From positions 1-64,000 of the forward strand of contig NZ_JADNAT010000020.1 of NCBI RefSeq assembly GCF_015550425.1: 64,000 bases of DNA, given 5' to 3'. Shown here in pieces: positions 54,961 through 64,000 of this stretch. The translations under genes and the position numbers were made by a program. Within the stretch, counting starts at the first letter, position 1, and each line of letters opens with the position of its first letter. Source of the DNA: Clostridium sp. 1001275B_160808_H3 (GTDB taxonomy: Bacteria; Bacillota; Clostridia; Clostridiales; Clostridiaceae). Below the pieces are notes generated by a model, which saw nothing but the letters and a program-made list of their open reading frames with translations, ran no database searches and had not been told where the DNA came from.

Positions 54961-54995
54961 ACCCCCTAGTATTAATTTATGAAATACTAGGGGGT
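54961..54995 (-). other. Hairpin sequestering a ribosome binding site between yajC and TIGR04086
   Basis: ACCCCCTAGTATT and AATACTAGGGGGT form a perfect 13-bp stem with a 9-base loop. In the RNA the 3' arm contains the GGGGGT of the downstream gene's ribosome binding site. It lacks a T-run, so it is not a classical terminator. Confidence 0.6.
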
Positions 54996-55002
54996 ATTAT
55001 TC

Positions 55003-55278
55003 TTATTCTGTTACTTTATTTACTTTTGATGCAATACCATTTTTAGAAATTTTTAATTTTGTTCTTTCAGCGCTAGTTTCGATAATAACATAGTCTTCTT
55101 CTACTATTATTATCTTTCCCATTATTCCGCCTCTAGTTACTATTTCATCGTTTTTTTCTAATGCTGATAACATTTCATTGTATTTTTTTGTTCTCTTCTT
55201 TTCAGGTAAAATTAGTAAAAAGTACATAAGACCAAACATTAATGCGAATGGTACTACAAGTGATAATATTTGTGCCAT
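55003..55278 (-). CDS. yajC: Preprotein translocase subunit YajC
   Basis: A 91-aa protein with one N-terminal membrane helix and the conserved LPEKKRTKKYNEML and ALEKNDEIVTRGGIMGKI stretches. Auxiliary component of SecDF-YajC. Confidence 0.93.
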   Translation of the reverse strand: MAQILSLVVPFALMFGLMYFLLILPEKKRTKKYNEMLSALEKNDEIVTRGGIMGKIIIVEEDYVIIETSAERTKLKISKNGIASKVNKVTE

Positions 55279-55378
55279 TTATATTCATTCCCTTCATTAA
55301 ATAACTAATATGTTTCATAATAAAAACTATATCTTATTTATATGGTATTGTCAATTATATTAACAGATACTTAATACT

Positions 55379-56521
55379 TTAAGCTTTTCCATTCCATTCT
55401 TTTAATTTTTCTTCTTTAAAGGCTTTAAAGTATCCACCATCTATAGCAGCTCTTATATCCTCCATAAGCTTATTATAGAAATAAAGATTATGTAATACGC
55501 ATAGTCTCATTGCAAGCATTTCCTTAGCTTTAAATAAGTGCCTTATATATGCTCTTGTATAGCTTTTACAAGCTGGACATTGACACCCTTCATCTATCGG
55601 TCTTGTATCTAACTCAAATTTTGCATTCATTAGATTTATCTTTCCTTCTTTTGTGAATACATGACCATGTCTACCATTTCTTGCTGGAAGTACACAATCA
55701 AAGAAATCTACTCCTCTGTCAACTGCTTCTAATATATTACTTGGCGTTCCTACTCCCATTAAATATATAGGTTTATCTTCTGGTAAATATGGTACTACAG
55801 CATCTATAATTCTATACATTTCTTCATGGGTTTCACCAACTGCTAAACCACCTATTGCATATCCATCTAAATCCATCTTTGTTATAGTCTTTGCATGCTC
55901 GATTCTTATATCTTCATAACATCCACCTTGATTTATTCCAAATAGCATTTGGTCTTTATTTATAGTTTCAGGAAGTGAATTTAATCTATCCATTTCCTTT
56001 TTACATCTTTCAAGCCATCTTGTTGTTCTTGCAACTGACTTTTCTACATACTCTCTTGTAGATGGATTTGGAATACATTCATCAAATGCCATTGCTATAG
56101 TTGAAGCTAAATTACTTTGAATTTGCATTGACTCCTCTGGCCCCATAAATATCTTTTTACCATCTATATGTGATGAGAAATAAACACCTTCTTCTTTTAT
56201 CTTTCTCATTCCTGATAATGAAAATACTTGGAATCCACCTGAATCTGTAAGTATTGGTCTATCCCAATTCATAAATTCATGCAGTCCACCAAGTTTTGCT
56301 ACAACTTTATCTGATGGTCTTAAATGTAAATGATATGTATTTGATAACTCCACTTGACATCCTATCTCTTTTAAATCCATTGTTGATACTGCGCCTTTTA
56401 TTACAGCAAGCGTACCAACATTCATAAATACAGGAGTTTCTATAGTTCCATGTGGAGTTTCAAATCTCCCTCTTCTTGCGTTTCCATCCTTTTTTAGTAA
56501 AGTATATCTTTTCTTACTCAA
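55379..56521 (-). CDS. tgt: Queuine tRNA-ribosyltransferase
   Basis: A 380-aa TIM-barrel enzyme that inserts preQ1 at tRNA position 34. Catalytic aspartates in LTDSGGFQVFSL and VDRGVDFFDCVLPAR, and zinc ligands CxCPACK...H (in CQCPACKSYTRAYIRHL) are present. Forms an operon with queA. Confidence 0.96.
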   Translation of the reverse strand: MSKKRYTLLKKDGNARRGRFETPHGTIETPVFMNVGTLAVIKGAVSTMDLKEIGCQVELSNTYHLHLRPSDKVVAKLGGLHEFMNWDRPILTDSGGFQVFSLSGMRKIKEEGVYFSSHIDGKKIFMGPEESMQIQSNLASTIAMAFDECIPNPSTREYVEKSVARTTRWLERCKKEMDRLNSLPETINKDQMLFGINQGGCYEDIRIEHAKTITKMDLDGYAIGGLAVGETHEEMYRIIDAVVPYLPEDKPIYLMGVGTPSNILEAVDRGVDFFDCVLPARNGRHGHVFTKEGKINLMNAKFELDTRPIDEGCQCPACKSYTRAYIRHLFKAKEMLAMRLCVLHNLYFYNKLMEDIRAAIDGGYFKAFKEEKLKEWNGKA

Positions 56522-56542
56522 AATCTCACTTCCTCTTCTTGT

Positions 56543-57571
56543 TTATTCTTTTATTAGCATAGAATCTCCAAAGGAGAAAAATCTATATTTTTCTTTAACA
56601 GCTTCATTATAAGCATTCATTACATTTTCTTTTCCTGCTAAAGCTGAAACTAACATTATTAAAGTAGATTCAGGCAAATGGAAATTAGTTATTAATTCAT
56701 CAATAACTTTATATTTATATCCTGGATAAATAAATATATCAGTCCATCCACTTTGCTCTCTTACAAATCCACTCTCATCGCCAATGGTCTCTAAAGTCCT
56801 TGTGGAAGTAGTACCAACTGCTATTACTTTATTTCCTCTTTTTTTAGTTTCATTTATTAAATCTGCATTTTCCTTATCTAAGTGATAATATTCGGAATGC
56901 ATTATATGTTCATTAATATCTTCAACTTTTACAGGTCTAAAGGTTCCTAGGCCAACATGAAGAGTTAAATATGCAATATTAACTCCTTTAGCCTTGATTT
57001 CTTTTAATAATGCTTCTGTAAAGTGTAATCCTGCTGTTGGAGCTGCTGCTGATCCCTTTTCTTTTGAATATACAGTTTGATATCTTTCTTTATCTTCAAG
57101 TTTTTCAGTAATATATGGTGGAAGTGGCATTTCTCCTAACTCATCTAATACTTGTTCGAAAATTCCATCATATGAAAACTCTATTATTCTATTTCCTTCT
57201 TCTACAACATCCACTACAGTGCATGTTAATTTACCTTCACCAAATGTAAATTTTTGACCAACCTTTGCTCTTTTACCTGGCTTAGCTAAACATTCCCATT
57301 TATCGCCCTCAATTCTTTTTAATAACAAGAACTCAATTTTTCCACCAGTTCCTTCTTTTTCACCTATTAATCTTGCTGGCATTACTCTTGTATTATTTAA
57401 AACTAAGGTATCTCCTTCATTTAAATACTCTATTACATCATGAAAAGATCTATGTTCTATATCTCCACTTTTTTTATCTAAAACCATTAGCTTTGAAGAA
57501 TCTCTTCTTTCTAAAGGATGTTGTGCAATTAATTCTTCTGGCAAATCAAAATCAAAATCGCTTACTTTCAT
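56543..57571 (-). CDS. queA: S-adenosylmethionine:tRNA ribosyltransferase-isomerase
   Basis: A 342-aa enzyme that converts preQ1-tRNA to epoxyqueuosine. Conserved [22 protein letters not shown] and [10 protein letters not shown] blocks are seen. Follows ruvB by 43 bases. Confidence 0.96.
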   Translation of the reverse strand: MKVSDFDFDLPEELIAQHPLERRDSSKLMVLDKKSGDIEHRSFHDVIEYLNEGDTLVLNNTRVMPARLIGEKEGTGGKIEFLLLKRIEGDKWECLAKPGKRAKVGQKFTFGEGKLTCTVVDVVEEGNRIIEFSYDGIFEQVLDELGEMPLPPYITEKLEDKERYQTVYSKEKGSAAAPTAGLHFTEALLKEIKAKGVNIAYLTLHVGLGTFRPVKVEDINEHIMHSEYYHLDKENADLINETKKRGNKVIAVGTTSTRTLETIGDESGFVREQSGWTDIFIYPGYKYKVIDELITNFHLPESTLIMLVSALAGKENVMNAYNEAVKEKYRFFSFGDSMLIKE

Positions 57572-57614
57572 TTTCTCGTCTCCTAATCTTTATCGTTAAT
57601 AATTTATATTTTCT

Positions 57615-58640
57615 CTAAAACAGCTTTTGCTGCTCCCCTGTTACTTTTCTCTTGCCCTTACTTCTACCTAAATGTTCATAGGCTTTATCGGTTGCAACCC
57701 TTCCTCTTGAAGTTCTAACTATAAATCCCGTTTGTAATAAGTAAGGTTCATATACGTCTTCTATTGTTCCAAGCTCTTCTCCTATAAAATAGGAAAGTGT
57801 TTCTATTCCTACCGGTCCACCATTAAAGTTATCTATTATTGCTTCTAATATCTTATTATCAACTCTATCAAAACCTTTATCATCTACTTCTAAAAGTTCA
57901 AGTGCAGCTTTTGCTTCTTTATAACTTATAAGAGAATCTGAATAAACTTGTGCATAATCTCTAACTCTTTTTAATAATCTATTTGCAATTCTAGGGGTAC
58001 CTCTTGATCTTCTTGCAAGCTCATAAGCACCTTCTTCTGTTATATTACATTCAAATACAAATGCAGATCTAATTATAATTTCTTTAAGTTGCTCTTCTGT
58101 GTAATATTGCATATCACAAAGAACTCCAAATCTATCTCTTAATGGAGATGTTAACATACCTATTCTTGTTGTTGCTCCTATTAAAGTAAACTTAGGTAAA
58201 TCTAATCTTATAGATTTAGCTGCTGCTCCTTTTCCAATAACGATATCAAGAACATAATCCTCCATTGCTGGATATAATATTTCTTCTACATTTCTATTTA
58301 ATCTATGTATTTCATCTATAAATAAAACATCATTATCTTTAAGTGTTGTTAATATTGCAGCTAAATCACCAGCTCTTTCTATTGCTGGCCCAGAAGTTAT
58401 TTTAAGCTCTCCATCCATTTCCTTTGCTATAATATTAGCCAATGTAGTTTTACCAAGACCTGGTGGTCCATATAATAGTACATGATCCAAAGCTTCATCC
58501 CTATTTTGTGCCGCCTTTATAAATATATTTAATCTTTCTTTAACTTTATCTTGGCCTATATACTCATTTAAACTCTGTGGCCTTAAACTCAAAGAATTTC
58601 CATCTTCAAATATTTCTTGTGGTGTTATTATTCTTTCCAT
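57615..58640 (-). CDS. ruvB: Holliday junction helicase subunit RuvB
   Basis: A 341-aa AAA+ motor; Walker [10 protein letters not shown], Walker B DEIH and the sensor region [18 protein letters not shown] are present. Drives branch migration with RuvA. Confidence 0.97.
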   Translation of the reverse strand: MERIITPQEIFEDGNSLSLRPQSLNEYIGQDKVKERLNIFIKAAQNRDEALDHVLLYGPPGLGKTTLANIIAKEMDGELKITSGPAIERAGDLAAILTTLKDNDVLFIDEIHRLNRNVEEILYPAMEDYVLDIVIGKGAAAKSIRLDLPKFTLIGATTRIGMLTSPLRDRFGVLCDMQYYTEEQLKEIIIRSAFVFECNITEEGAYELARRSRGTPRIANRLLKRVRDYAQVYSDSLISYKEAKAALELLEVDDKGFDRVDNKILEAIIDNFNGGPVGIETLSYFIGEELGTIEDVYEPYLLQTGFIVRTSRGRVATDKAYEHLGRSKGKRKVTGEQQKLF

Positions 58641-58649
58641 AATTCACCT

Positions 58650-59255
58650 CTATCCCATAAGAACCTTTAAACAATTTTTAATTATATTTTCTAGAGTATC
58701 TGTCTTATCTACTTTTTTAAGTGCAGCCTCTGCTTCTTTTTCTGAATATCCAAGAGCTAAAAGTGCACCTAAAGCCTCTGCTATATTGCTTGCATTATTT
58801 GGCATTAAATCTTCAAATTCACCTGATCCCTCTATTACTTCAGCTATATCTTCTTTTTTAATTTTATCTTTTAACTCTAATATAATTCTTCCTGCAGTTT
58901 TTTTCCCAATTCCAGGAGCTTTACATAAATGTTTTTCATCTCCCATCATTATTGCATATCTTAAATTATTAATTCTACTAATTGATAATAATGATAATGC
59001 AGCTTTTGCACCAACCCCATTAATAGATAGTAATAATTTAAACATTTCAAGTTCTTCTCTAGAATCAAATCCATATAACCCTAAAAAATCTTCTCTTACT
59101 ATTTGCTCAAGATATAACTTAACTTCTTCGTCAATTCTTGGCATAGATGACATAGTTGCTCCTGATGTAAATATCTTGTAACCTATCCCATTATTTTCTA
59201 CAATTATATAATCTCTATTTATACCTTTATATTTTCCTCTTATGTATTCGTACAT
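58650..59255 (-). CDS. ruvA: Holliday junction subunit RuvA
   Basis: A 201-aa DNA-binding subunit with an N-terminal OB fold (YIRGKY, FLGLYGF), two helix-hairpin-helix motifs (LLSINGVGAKAAL, APGIGKKTAGRI) and a C-terminal UBA-like domain III. TTG 59279 is part of the leader, and ATG 59255 follows GAGGGGG. An inverted repeat (59278-59303) lies just upstream. Confidence 0.96.
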   Translation of the reverse strand: MYEYIRGKYKGINRDYIIVENNGIGYKIFTSGATMSSMPRIDEEVKLYLEQIVREDFLGLYGFDSREELEMFKLLLSINGVGAKAALSLLSISRINNLRYAIMMGDEKHLCKAPGIGKKTAGRIILELKDKIKKEDIAEVIEGSGEFEDLMPNNASNIAEALGALLALGYSEKEAEAALKKVDKTDTLENIIKNCLKVLMG

Positions 59256-59373
59256 ACAACTAACCCCCTCATATGCCAACTAAATACTCTTCTTTATTTA
59301 GTTTCTAACCTACACTATACTTTATCATTATAAATAAAATAATTCAAGGTAGAAACATTATCATAGAGATGCA

Positions 59374-59406
59374 AAAGGAGTAAGATTAATTTCATCTTAC
59401 TCCTTT
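59374..59406 (-). terminator. Terminator of degV
   Basis: AAAGGAGTAAGAT and ATCTTACTCCTTT with a 7-base loop; only a short T-run on the minus strand. Confidence 0.65.
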
Positions 59407-59429
59407 CTATAAAATAATTATTAAAAAAC

Positions 59430-60296
59430 TTATCTATTATTACCTATAAAAAATAATGCCAATGTTCCTGGACCTGAATGTGCTCCAATAACTGGTCCTA
59501 CGTTATTTATAATAACTTCTTTTACTTTTGTTTCTTTTAGAATCAAATCTCTCAAATGCTCTGCTTCAGCTAAACAATCACCATGGCTTATAAATATTGT
59601 TTGATCTTCTGGACTCACAATTTTTTCTTTTAATTTTTCTTGTAATTCCTTAATTGATTTTTTTCTACCCTTTACTTTAGAAACTGGGGTTAGCTTTCCT
59701 TCATCATCTACATGCATTATTGGTTTTATGCTAAGCATTGTTCCAACTATAGCAACTGTACTTGATACTCTACCGCCTCTTTTTAAATGATTTAAATCAT
59801 CTACAGTAAACCAATGATTAACTTTCAATTTATTTTCTTCTATCCAGTTTACTATTTCTTCCTTAGTTGATCCATTTTTAAGCATATTAGCAGCATAATA
59901 AACTATAAGTCCTAGTCCTAGTGATGCACTTTTTGTATCAATCACTGTAATATCTGCAGATTTAATTTCATCTTCTACTGCTTCCTTAGCTATTCTTGCA
60001 CTATTTACACAACCACTAAGTGCTGATGAAAATCCTATATAAATTATTGAATAACCTTCACTAGAATATTTTTTAAATGCTTCTGCAAATGTATATGAGT
60101 TAACCTGAGATGTAGAAGGCATTTCACCTGATCTAATCATATCATAAAACTCTTTATACTTTATGCTTTGTCCTAGATCATCTGGAATGTCATCACCCTT
60201 TATATTAACTCTAAGCTGCATTATTTCTATATTATTTTCTTTAACAAAGCTTATAGGTAAATCACAACAAGAATCTGTTAAAATAACTGTCTTCAT
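59430..60296 (-). CDS. DegV-family fatty acid-binding protein
   Basis: A 289-aa protein that binds fatty acids for the FakA kinase system. TDSCCDLP at the N-terminus, GEMPSTSQVN and IGTMLSIKPI are hallmarks. ATG 60296 follows GGGAGG at eight bases; an ATG six bases earlier is too close. Monocistronic. Confidence 0.93.
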   Translation of the reverse strand: MKTVILTDSCCDLPISFVKENNIEIMQLRVNIKGDDIPDDLGQSIKYKEFYDMIRSGEMPSTSQVNSYTFAEAFKKYSSEGYSIIYIGFSSALSGCVNSARIAKEAVEDEIKSADITVIDTKSASLGLGLIVYYAANMLKNGSTKEEIVNWIEENKLKVNHWFTVDDLNHLKRGGRVSSTVAIVGTMLSIKPIMHVDDEGKLTPVSKVKGRKKSIKELQEKLKEKIVSPEDQTIFISHGDCLAEAEHLRDLILKETKVKEVIINNVGPVIGAHSGPGTLALFFIGNNR

Positions 60297-60395
60297 AGTC
60301 ATCTCCTCCCAAAATATCTTTTATAATTATAATATGCTTTTTATTATACATCTATATTCAAAGTTTTTCTATGAAGTTTACAAAGTAATTTAATA

Positions 60396-60698
60396 TTATA
60401 CTTCATAATCCACTACAACTCTTGATTCAATTACCCTTTTTATAAAATTAACTACCTTTAAATGTTTTTCATGATTTTGATAATAATTTAAATCTTCTTT
60501 TGATTGGAATGTTGAATATAGAACTACGTCATAAGCTTGAATAGACTCTTCAAAATTTATTCCTACTTCTAATTCTAATACTTTATCTATACTTTCTTTC
60601 AAACTTTCTATCTGTCTTTTTATTTCTATAGCATTAATTTCCTTAGTATTCCCTTCTGCACTATCTTTTAACTTCCACATAACTATATGCTTAATCAT
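60396..60698 (-). CDS. Dabb-family (stress-responsive A/B barrel) protein
   Basis: A 100-aa dimeric alpha-beta barrel fold protein; starts IKHIVMWKLKD, with the family pattern V..W.lk. and a conserved tail YQNHEKHLKVVNFI. Function unknown. Starts inside the end of the transglutaminase gene (8-base overlap). Confidence 0.88.
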   Translation of the reverse strand: MIKHIVMWKLKDSAEGNTKEINAIEIKRQIESLKESIDKVLELEVGINFEESIQAYDVVLYSTFQSKEDLNYYQNHEKHLKVVNFIKRVIESRVVVDYEV

Positions 60699-61851
60699 AA
60701 ACTTCCTCCTTATTTAATATTTTTAAATCTATGTCTAAATTATATAATTTTACGTTTATATCTTCAAAATCAACACCTTCATAAATTTTTATATGTTTAT
60801 TTGTAATTCCAAAATAGGCCTTGCTTACGTCTACTGGGATATTTATTCTTGTTTCTACTGGTATCCACCCAACGCCCTGAATGTATACTTCTGCCCATGT
60901 ATGATATAAATTTTTAGAAGTTTTTCCTAAAATAAATTTTGCTGGTATATTAGATGCCCTACATAATGCAATGAATACGTTAGTACATTCACTATAACTT
61001 CCCTTCCTAATACTTATTGTCTTTAAAGCACTTTGAGTATCTTCGCCTTCATATATTCTTGTAGATAACTCATCATCAAATTCTATATTTCTGGTAAATT
61101 CTAATATCTTATTTATTATCATTAGTTTATTTTTCTCATTACCAATCAAATTCATAGCAAAATCTTTGATATATTTAGAATCACATTCTATACTTTTGGT
61201 TGGCATTAAATATTTTTCTAATCTTTCTATATTTAATTCTTGTTGAATAATTAGAGGATGAGTTTCTAATATAATTTCATAGTTTGGTTTTTTCCTATAT
61301 AAATTTTTTACACTTTGATGAGAAGAATTTAAAAGATTTACATCTATTTTGCTTCCTTTAATGACATAAGTTTTATTGATTAAAAATTCATTATTTAAAA
61401 AGTCACTCCTTAAAACCTTCATTTTACCTATTATTACTGATTTAATATTTTCATTAATTTTATTATTTATATTAATATTATAATAACCTTCTTCCTCATC
61501 CTTTTCAGCATACTCTTTACTATTAGTAATATTAAAAACATAAATTTCACTATCTATATTAACAAAGCTATGTTTTAATAATATAAGATTTTCTAAATTT
61601 TCAACATTTATAGGTATAATTAAATGCTTGCCATACTGATTTTGAATTTCCTTAGCAGTTTCAACTACTAGCCTATTCCAAATATCCAAGCCCTCAAAGT
61701 TTTCCTTTATATTGTTATTTAATATATTATCTAACATCAAGGCTACTTCATACGGATTATAAACTATGCTATTTTCAATTTCTTCACAAACTTTTTTTGA
61801 AATACCAATATTATCGTTATTATTCATTACATCATTTATAATAACTATCAA
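60691..61851 (-). CDS. Transglutaminase-like superfamily protein
   Basis: A 386-aa cytosolic protein; the N-terminal half (to about 200) is unrecognised and the C-terminal domain (about 235-355) is transglutaminase-like, with Cys in YSECTNVF, His in YHTWAEVY and the third position in PVETRIN where an aspartate is expected. The Asp to Glu change is conservative, but activity is uncertain. The start is TTG 61851, preceded by GGAGGGG; the ATG at 61872 covers the ribosome binding site itself. Probably transcribed with the Dabb gene. Confidence 0.8.
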   Translation of the reverse strand: MIVIINDVMNNNDNIGISKKVCEEIENSIVYNPYEVALMLDNILNNNIKENFEGLDIWNRLVVETAKEIQNQYGKHLIIPINVENLENLILLKHSFVNIDSEIYVFNITNSKEYAEKDEEEGYYNININNKINENIKSVIIGKMKVLRSDFLNNEFLINKTYVIKGSKIDVNLLNSSHQSVKNLYRKKPNYEIILETHPLIIQQELNIERLEKYLMPTKSIECDSKYIKDFAMNLIGNEKNKLMIINKILEFTRNIEFDDELSTRIYEGEDTQSALKTISIRKGSYSECTNVFIALCRASNIPAKFILGKTSKNLYHTWAEVYIQGVGWIPVETRINIPVDVSKAYFGITNKHIKIYEGVDFEDINVKLYNLDIDLKILNKEEVYD

Positions 61852-61965
61852 GTTAACCCCTCCAATACCCATTGTAAATATTTTACTATTTATTCTATAT
61901 TATTTTAACATAATATAAGTTATTTTATAAGTTGTAATATATATTTAAATAATTTTATTAAAAGA

Positions 61966-61988
61966 AAAAGCACTATAATAGTGCTTTT
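61966..61988 (-). terminator. Terminator of the PBP-ftsW operon
   Basis: AAAAGCACTA, loop TAA, TAGTGCTTTT, with a T5-containing run on the minus strand. The ftsW stop is at its right edge. Confidence 0.85.
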
Positions 61989-63159
61989 AAATCTCTTCCT
62001 TACTTTGTCTTGAAATATTCAGTAATATGCCTATTGCAGATAAATTAAACACAAGAGAAGTCCCTCCATAACTTATTAACGGCATTGGAACACCCGTTAC
62101 TGGCATTGAACCTGTTACAACTGCAATATTTATTACTGCTTGTATAGCAATTACTGATATTATTCCTATAGCTAATAGATATCCATAATTATCTCTCGCC
62201 TTAACTGCAACAGAAGTACCTTTAATAACTATAAATATAAATATTGAAATTATAGCTACACATCCTATAAGACCAAGTTCTTCTCCTATTATTGCAAATA
62301 TAAAATCATTGTGCGGTTCTGGCATAAATAATGCCTTTTGTCTTGAATTCCCAAGGCCAACTCCAAAAAAACCTCCTGAACCTAATGCATAAAGTGATTG
62401 TATAAGTTGATAACTATCTCCTGTTGGATCTGCCCATGGATTTAAAAAGCTAGTAAGTCTTTGCAGTCTATAAGGCTCCATAACAATCAACCCAAGACCC
62501 GCCGCTAACCCCATTGGAATAAGTGATAACAAATGGCTTATTTTAGCTCCACCAACTAATATCATTATGAATGCAACCATCATAACAATTGCAGTAATAC
62601 TTAAGTTTTTCTCTAAAATTATTAATCCTGCAAATACGGCTGCTATAGCTAAATAATATAATGTTCCTGCTTTAAATTCTTTAATTTTACCTCTTCTTTT
62701 ATCAATTAGTAACGCTAAGTATAATACTACAACATATTTAGCTAACTCTGATGGCTGTAATGATAATCCCCCTAATCTAATCCATCTTCTTGCTCCATTA
62801 ATATCTGCCCCAACAAATAAAACAACTACCAAAAGACCTATCGTTATTATAACTAACCAAGGAGTCCATTTTTTATAAATATGATAATCTATAGACATAG
62901 TAACTATCATACCTATCACTCCTACAACCGTCCAAAGTATTTCTTTAGTAAAATAAAATTCTGAATTGAATACTTTATCCTGATACAAAGCATAATATGA
63001 ACTTGATGAATATACCATAACTATACCTATGAAAAGCAATACTACTATAGCACATAACAAACTGTAATCTATATTTTTCATTTTTATTTTTTTTCTTTTT
63101 ATTGAAGGTTTTTTCTTTTTATTTCTCCCCTTTATATCTAACTTTCTTACATTATCCAT
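61987..63159 (-). CDS. FtsW/RodA/SpoVE-family peptidoglycan polymerase
   Basis: A 390-aa SEDS glycosyltransferase with ten helices and a basic N-terminal tail of about 30 residues. Motifs: RRWIRLGGLSLQPSELAKY, GNSRQKALFMPEPHNDFIFA and the final PLISYGGTS. The SpoVE (sporulation) or FtsW (division) identity is not resolvable from sequence. It follows a PASTA-type penicillin-binding protein by 19 bases, a usual pair. Confidence 0.92.
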   Translation of the reverse strand: MDNVRKLDIKGRNKKKKPSIKRKKIKMKNIDYSLLCAIVVLLFIGIVMVYSSSSYYALYQDKVFNSEFYFTKEILWTVVGVIGMIVTMSIDYHIYKKWTPWLVIITIGLLVVVLFVGADINGARRWIRLGGLSLQPSELAKYVVVLYLALLIDKRRGKIKEFKAGTLYYLAIAAVFAGLIILEKNLSITAIVMMVAFIMILVGGAKISHLLSLIPMGLAAGLGLIVMEPYRLQRLTSFLNPWADPTGDSYQLIQSLYALGSGGFFGVGLGNSRQKALFMPEPHNDFIFAIIGEELGLIGCVAIISIFIFIVIKGTSVAVKARDNYGYLLAIGIISVIAIQAVINIAVVTGSMPVTGVPMPLISYGGTSLVFNLSAIGILLNISRQSKEEI

Positions 63160-63178
63160 ATTATCTCCTACTATCCTA

Positions 63179-64000
63179 TTATTTCAAATCTAATTTAACT
63201 TTTGTTCCCTTTTCAATAAGTTTACCAGCAATAACATCTTGACTATCTACTATACCTGTACCATTTGCTTTAAATGTAATTTGAAGCTTATTTAAAATAT
63301 TTGTTGCCTCTTCTAAGGTCTTGCCTTCGAGATTTGGCATTATTAACTTATTTGCATCATTTTTAGGATCAGATAAATTAACACTTATAATTGAATTTTC
63401 TTCAACTAATGAACCTGGATAAGGTTCCATACTAGTAACTTTAGATCCTTCTTCCTCTAAAGTTATATTTAAATTATTTGCTTCTAATATACTTTTTGCT
63501 TCGTCAACTGATTTTCCTCTTAACTCAGGAACAACTACTTTCTTTTTTTCTGTATATCTTTCAGTATAAACTTGTGAATCCATGTAAGTAAACATTTCTG
63601 ACAATAATGATTTTAATACTGGAGTTGTAACAGGTCCCCCATAGTATTGACCTGCACTTGGGTCTTCAACCTTTATAAATATTGTTACTTGAGGATTTTC
63701 AACAGGATATAAAGCAACCACTGATGCAATGTACTTGTCAGCTGAATATCCTCCCAATATAGGATCAACTTTTTGTGCTGTCCCAGTTTTAGCTCCTACT
63801 CTTCTCTCTTTACCCATAAAGCTTCCAATTTCTTGTCCTTGATTTATAGTTCTTTCAAGATAATCTCTTAGTACAGCTGTTGTTTCTTCTGAAATTACAT
63901 TTTCTTCAACTGCAGGTTTAAATTGTTCATCTATTACTTTTGTTCCATTATCAGATTCATGTGTAACTTCTTTCATAATATGTGGTTGAATTAACTTTCC
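63179..64000 (-). CDS. Penicillin-binding protein with PASTA domains (partial)
   Basis: The gene runs off the right edge, leaving the C-terminal 273 codons; the frame is open to the window end. Shows the transpeptidase KTG motif (AKTGTAQ) and two PASTA modules, VPELRGKSVDEAKSILEANN and MPNLEGKTLEEATNILNKL. The SxxK and SxN motifs lie outside the window. SpoVD/PBP2B-type crosslinking enzyme, partner of the SEDS protein. Confidence 0.9.
   Translation of the reverse strand, partial: GKLIQPHIMKEVTHESDNGTKVIDEQFKPAVEENVISEETTAVLRDYLERTINQGQEIGSFMGKERRVGAKTGTAQKVDPILGGYSADKYIASVVALYPVENPQVTIFIKVEDPSAGQYYGGPVTTPVLKSLLSEMFTYMDSQVYTERYTEKKKVVVPELRGKSVDEAKSILEANNLNITLEEEGSKVTSMEPYPGSLVEENSIISVNLSDPKNDANKLIMPNLEGKTLEEATNILNKLQITFKANGTGIVDSQDVIAGKLIEKGTKVKLDLK

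Noticed and set aside
58786..59181. 131-codon plus-strand open frame
   Set aside because: Antisense to ruvA, low-complexity Ser/Asn-rich, no ribosome binding site.
1..64000. CRISPR arrays, rRNA or tRNA genes, toxin-antitoxin or phage defence cassettes
   Set aside because: I saw no regularly spaced repeats, no tRNA or rRNA signature sequences and no recognisable defence or phage genes.

Overview
The window is a very AT-rich, densely packed chromosomal segment with strong GGAGG-type ribosome binding sites and rho-independent terminators at most gene ends. Gene content points to a Clostridium sensu stricto-type Firmicute. The signs are the ruvA-ruvB-queA-tgt-yajC-secD-secF-(recJ locus)-apt-relA-dtd-hemZ-hisS-aspS run, an asnA gene behind a tRNA-Asn T-box, NADH/iron-type alcohol dehydrogenase chemistry, a DUF1540 protein and a single-cluster clostridial ferredoxin. 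I could not fix the species. No rRNA, tRNA, CRISPR array or prophage was seen; a possible IS200/IS605-type end sits at the extreme left edge.

Layout. 1-5000: possible remnant of a mobile-element end, a 41-aa basic protein, a PsuK-like kinase, a TPR protein, a membrane transglutaminase, RecX and an M16 peptidase. 5000-13140: an OmpR/histidine kinase pair, a 43-aa zinc-ribbon protein and a 686-aa SPFH/flotillin-like protein that share an operator-like promoter, topoisomerase III and a VanZ-like protein. 13200-23600: SDR (YmfI-type), M19 dipeptidase, metallophosphoesterase, secreted amidase-fold protein, RNA m5C methyltransferase, a cation-diffusion-facilitator gene interrupted by one in-frame UGA, exonuclease III, GlyA, a two-gene ThrE-type exporter and ferredoxin. 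23750-31900: T-box-controlled asnA, a CsoR-family repressor with its own operator, an aldehyde dehydrogenase and iron alcohol dehydrogenase pair, RecQ and a TIGR01906-type membrane protein. 32150-42100: cysteine-rich DUF1540 protein, EFR1-type flavodoxin-ferredoxin, APC permease, sugar ABC transporter without an ATPase, DUF1294 protein, GNAT protein and a GntR/ABC operon. 42500-64000: one long minus-strand housekeeping block (tRNA charging, stringent response, Sec accessory proteins, queuosine synthesis, Holliday-junction processing, DegV, a second transglutaminase, FtsW/SpoVE and a PASTA-type penicillin-binding protein cut by the window end).

The most unusual items are: a palindrome that covaries between the SPFH and zinc-ribbon promoters; a threefold repeat inside the SPFH protein; a catalytically degenerate, truncated RecJ-like protein at the recJ locus; a near-perfect 23-bp palindrome filling the secDF promoter spacer; a dispersed GC-rich hairpin repeat with a compensatory base-pair change; the UGA-interrupted CDF gene; and a CsoR homologue that lacks the histidine ligand of copper sensors. 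None of these amounts by itself to a demonstrated new system.

All statements about families rest on motif reading by eye. No database search or folding program was run.
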